Source of the DNA: Lachnospiraceae bacterium UBA7026
GTDB taxonomy: Bacteria; Bacillota; Clostridia; Lachnospirales; Lachnospiraceae
Reading direction: 5' to 3'
Assembly: GCA_002494165.1 (NCBI GenBank)
Contig: DLBH01000021.1
Location: forward strand, 423-7,679
DNA: 7,257 bases
The notes below the pieces were generated by a model that saw only the letters and a program-made list of their open reading frames with translations, was not told the DNA's origin and made no database searches. The translations under genes and the position numbers were made by a program. Below are positions 4,307 through 7,257 of this stretch, in pieces (the first letter of the stretch is position 1; each line of letters begins with the position of its first letter).

Positions 4307-7257
4307 ATGCCAAGAGCTAAACAGTCTATGGATGGAAATACGGCTGCCGCTCATGTCGCTTATGCGTACACTGACGTAGCTGCTATTTATCCTATTACAC
4401 CGTCCAGTCCCATGGCTGATTCCATTGACCAGTGGGCAGCAGCAGGACAGGAGAATATTTTTGGCAATCAGGTTGTGGTAAGTGAGATGCAGTCTGAGGC
4501 CGGTGCAGCCGGTACCGTACATGGATCACTCGCAGCCGGAGCAATCACAACAACATTTACTGCTTCCCAGGGACTTCTGCTGATGATCCCGAATATGTAC
4601 AAGATTGCCGCTGAGCAGCTTCCCTGTGTATTCGACGTATCAGCTCGTACCGTTGCTACCCAGTCCCTGAACATTTTCGGTGACCACAGTGATGTTTATG
4701 CATGTCGTCAGACTGGTTTCGCTATGCTGGCTGAGACCAATCCTCAGGAAGTTATGGACTTAAGCCCGGTTGCACATCTGGCAGCAATCGAGGGCAAGGT
4801 GCCGTTCATCAACTTCTTTGATGGTTTCCGTACCTCCCATGAGATCCAGAAGATTGAAAAATGGGATTATGAGGATCTGAAAGAAATGTGCAACATGGAG
4901 GCTGTTGAGAAGTTCCGTGCTCATGCACTGAATCCGGAGACACCGGCCATGCGTGGTTCCCATGAGAATGGTGACGTATTCTTCCAGCATCGTGAGGCAT
5001 GTAACTCTCTCTATGACGCCCTGCCTGCAGTAGTAGAGAAGTACATGGCTAAGATCAACGAGAAATTAGGAACTAATTATGATCTCTTCAACTACTATGG
5101 TGCCGCAGATGCTGACCGTGTCATCATCGCTATGGGTTCCATCTGTGACGTGGCTGAGGAAGTTATCGATTATCTTACCACCAAGGGTGAGAAAGTCGGC
5201 CTGATCAAGGTTCGCCTTTATCGTCCGTGGGTATCCTCCGCACTGCTTAAGGTTATTCCTGAGACAGCTAAGAAGATTGCTGTTCTTGACCGTACCAAAG
5301 AGCCGGGTGCTCTGGGAGATCCCCTTTTCCTCGATGTTGCCGTTACACTCCGTGAGGCAGGCCTCAATGATATCATTCTCACAGGCGGCCGCTATGGTTT
5401 AGGTTCCAAGGATACACCTCCGAGCTCCGTATTTGCAATTTACAAAGAGCTGGAGAAGGATGATCCCAAGCCACGTTTCACCATCGGTATCGTGGATGAT
5501 GTGACCAACCTGTCCCTGCCGGAGGTTAAGCCGGCTCCGATCACATCCACTCCCGGAACTGTTGAGTGTAAGTTCTGGGGTCTCGGCGGAGACGGTACTG
5601 TTGGTGCCAACAAGAACTCCACCAAGATCATCGGTGACCACACAGATAAGTTTATCCAGGCTTATTTCCAGTATGACTCCAAGAAGACCGGAGGTATCAC
5701 CATCTCCCATCTCCGTTTCGGCGACAACCCGATCAGGAGCCCATACTACATTAACCAGGCTGACTTCGTAGCATGTCATAACCCATCCTACGTTGTTAAG
5801 GGTTACAAGATGGTTCAGGACGTTAAGCCGGGCGGAATCTTCATGATCAACTGCCAGTGGACTGACGAAGAGCTGGATCACCACATGCCTGCAGCATCCA
5901 AGAAATATATCGCTGACAACAACATTCAGTTATACACTATCAACGCTATCGACAAGGCTATTGAGATTGGTATGGGCAAGCGTACCAACACCATCCTTCA
6001 GTCTGCTTTCTTCAAGCTGGCTAACGTTATGCCGATCGATGATGCCGTAGATTTCATGAAGTCAGCAGCCAAGAAGTCCTACTCCAAGAAGGGTGACGCT
6101 GTTGTAGAGATGAACTACAAGGCCATCGACGCCGGTGTTGACGCAGTTCACAAGGTTGAGATCCCTGCATCCTGGGCTAACCCGGCAGCAGACGCTCCGG
6201 CTCCTGAGCTTACAGGACGGCCAGCTACCATTAAGATGGTTAAGGAAGTTATGGAACCGATCAGCCTCATGGACGGCGACAACCTGCCTGTATCCGCTTT
6301 CAAGGACAATGCAGACGGCCAGTTCGAGCTGGGCGCTTCCGCTTACGAGAAGCGTGGTACTGCTGTAAGTGTTCCTGAGTGGGATCCCAACAAGTGTATC
6401 CAGTGTAACAACTGTGCCTTTGTATGTTCCCATGCTACCATCCGTCCTTTCATGCTCAGTGATGAGGAAGTGGAGGCAGCTCCGGATAACATCAAGCTGG
6501 CAGATGTAAGACTGAAGAAGGCAAATATGTACAAGTACACCATGAGTGTATCCCCGCTTGACTGTATGGGATGCGGCGAGTGTATCACCGTATGTCCGGC
6601 AGACGCCATCAAGATGGTACCGCAGGAGTCCCAGGCAGCAGAGCAGCCTGTATTCGATTACTTAGTAGCCAAGGTTGGAAGAAAACCGGAAGCACCGGCA
6701 GACACAACACCGGTAGGTTCCCAGTACAACCAGCCGCTGCTTGAGTTCTCAGGCTCCTGTGCAGGATGTGCAGAGACATCCTATGCCCGTCTGATCACTC
6801 AGCTCTTTGGTGAGCAGATGTACATCTCCAATGCTACAGGATGTTCCTCCATCTGGGGCGGACCTGCAGCAACCAGCCCATACACAGTAAATAAAGACTC
6901 CAAGCAGGGACCGGCGTGGGCTAACTCCCTCTTTGAGGATAACGCAGAGCATGGTTTCGGTATGTTCCTCGGCCAGAAGACCTTACGTAACCAGGCTATC
7001 GCTAAATTAGAGAAGATGGCAGCCTCCGACAAGGCTACCGCTGAGTTCAAGGCAGCATTTGACAAGTTCATGGCTACCAAGGAAGATACCAAGAAGAACG
7101 CCGCAGACGCCAAGGCTCTCATCGTTGAGGTTGAGAAGGCCGCAGCAGCAGGATGTCCGGATGCCAAGGAAGTTCTTGCCAAGAAGCAGTACCTGGCTAA
7201 GAAGTCCGTATGGATCTTCGGTGGTGACGGATGGGCATACGATATCGGCTTCGGCGG
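4307..7257 (+). CDS. nifJ: Pyruvate:ferredoxin (flavodoxin) oxidoreductase, first 983 residues; cut by the window edge
   Basis: This single-chain enzyme converts pyruvate and CoA to acetyl-CoA, CO2 and reduced ferredoxin in the cytosol of anaerobes. The frame is open from ATG 4307, six bases after GGAGGA, to the edge; the family is about 1,175-1,200 residues, so the last ~200 are missing. Domains in order: pyruvate/TPP domain starting MPRAKQSMDGNTAAAHVAYA with YPITPSS (T31), E64 in SEMQSEAG and R114 in VSARTVAT, matching the active-site residues known from Desulfovibrio africanus; the linker domain to about 410; the gamma-like domain from KFWGLGGDGTVGANKNS; a two-cluster ferredoxin domain with C697/C700/C703/C707 and C753/C756/C759/C763; then the TPP domain with proximal-cluster C818, C821 and C846 and the GDGWAYDIGFG pyrophosphate/Mg motif from 973. 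The fourth proximal-cluster cysteine would lie beyond the edge. No frameshift is seen. Codon use is strongly biased, as expected for abundant protein. Confidence 0.97.
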   Translation, partial: MPRAKQSMDGNTAAAHVAYAYTDVAAIYPITPSSPMADSIDQWAAAGQENIFGNQVVVSEMQSEAGAAGTVHGSLAAGAITTTFTASQGLLLMIPNMYKIAAEQLPCVFDVSARTVATQSLNIFGDHSDVYACRQTGFAMLAETNPQEVMDLSPVAHLAAIEGKVPFINFFDGFRTSHEIQKIEKWDYEDLKEMCNMEAVEKFRAHALNPETPAMRGSHENGDVFFQHREACNSLYDALPAVVEKYMAKINEKLGTNYDLFNYYGAADADRVIIAMGSICDVAEEVIDYLTTKGEKVGLIKVRLYRPWVSSALLKVIPETAKKIAVLDRTKEPGALGDPLFLDVAVTLREAGLNDIILTGGRYGLGSKDTPPSSVFAIYKELEKDDPKPRFTIGIVDDVTNLSLPEVKPAPITSTPGTVECKFWGLGGDGTVGANKNSTKIIGDHTDKFIQAYFQYDSKKTGGITISHLRFGDNPIRSPYYINQADFVACHNPSYVVKGYKMVQDVKPGGIFMINCQWTDEELDHHMPAASKKYIADNNIQLYTINAIDKAIEIGMGKRTNTILQSAFFKLANVMPIDDAVDFMKSAAKKSYSKKGDAVVEMNYKAIDAGVDAVHKVEIPASWANPAADAPAPELTGRPATIKMVKEVMEPISLMDGDNLPVSAFKDNADGQFELGASAYEKRGTAVSVPEWDPNKCIQCNNCAFVCSHATIRPFMLSDEEVEAAPDNIKLADVRLKKANMYKYTMSVSPLDCMGCGECITVCPADAIKMVPQESQAAEQPVFDYLVAKVGRKPEAPADTTPVGSQYNQPLLEFSGSCAGCAETSYARLITQLFGEQMYISNATGCSSIWGGPAATSPYTVNKDSKQGPAWANSLFEDNAEHGFGMFLGQKTLRNQAIAKLEKMAASDKATAEFKAAFDKFMATKEDTKKNAADAKALIVEVEKAAAAGCPDAKEVLAKKQYLAKKSVWIFGGDGWAYDIGFG

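Noticed and set aside
4399..7182. Several open frames in other frames or antisense within the PFOR gene
   Set aside because: The continuous 983-codon PFOR frame with all cofactor motifs accounts for this DNA; the others are products of its biased codon use.
7000..7200. Lys/Ala-rich stretch near the end of the PFOR frame as a possible insertion or fusion
   Set aside because: A helical, charged segment before the GDGWAYDIG motif is usual in this enzyme family, so it is not anomalous.

Overview
The window looks like ordinary chromosome from an anaerobic, low-to-moderate GC Firmicute, most likely a Lachnospiraceae-type clostridium. The evidence for this is an ATP-type PEP carboxykinase start, a single-chain pyruvate:ferredoxin oxidoreductase with heavily biased codon use, a Gram-positive style MltG, strong GGAGG ribosome sites and clear sigma-A type promoters. 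The taxonomic placement is inference. No phage, insertion sequence, CRISPR array, tRNA or rRNA was seen.

Layout: (1) 1-171, minus strand: the first 57 codons of pckA, leaving the window on the left. (2) 172-721: a 550-base non-coding stretch holding two minus-strand promoter candidates for pckA, one a perfect TTGACA-17-TATAAT, plus several hairpins. (3) 722-1555, minus strand: a 277-residue protein with a GNAT acetyltransferase C-terminal half. (4) 1556-1863: a divergent intergenic region with a good promoter for the GNAT gene and an 8-bp inverted repeat. (5) 1864-3123, plus strand: mltG, closed by a textbook intrinsic terminator at 3193-3226. (6) 3227-3492: an AT-rich spacer with repeats of TTTAACAATAT. 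(7) 3493-4065, plus strand: a GC-rich, single-domain A24 prepilin peptidase. (8) 4066-4306: a spacer with inverted repeats and a good promoter. (9) 4307 to the right edge, plus strand: the first 983 codons of pyruvate:ferredoxin oxidoreductase (nifJ/PFOR).

The genes appear to be separate transcription units rather than one operon, since each has its own intergenic signals. pckA (PEP/oxaloacetate interconversion) and PFOR (pyruvate to acetyl-CoA plus reduced ferredoxin) are both central carbon genes of a fermenter. mltG acts in peptidoglycan synthesis and the prepilin peptidase in processing pilin-like substrates. No multi-gene system linking them is visible.

I did not find a convincing new biological system. 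The points most worth a second look are the long pckA leader with its perfect distal promoter, the apparently orphan prepilin peptidase with phased repeats upstream, and the two-part GNAT protein.
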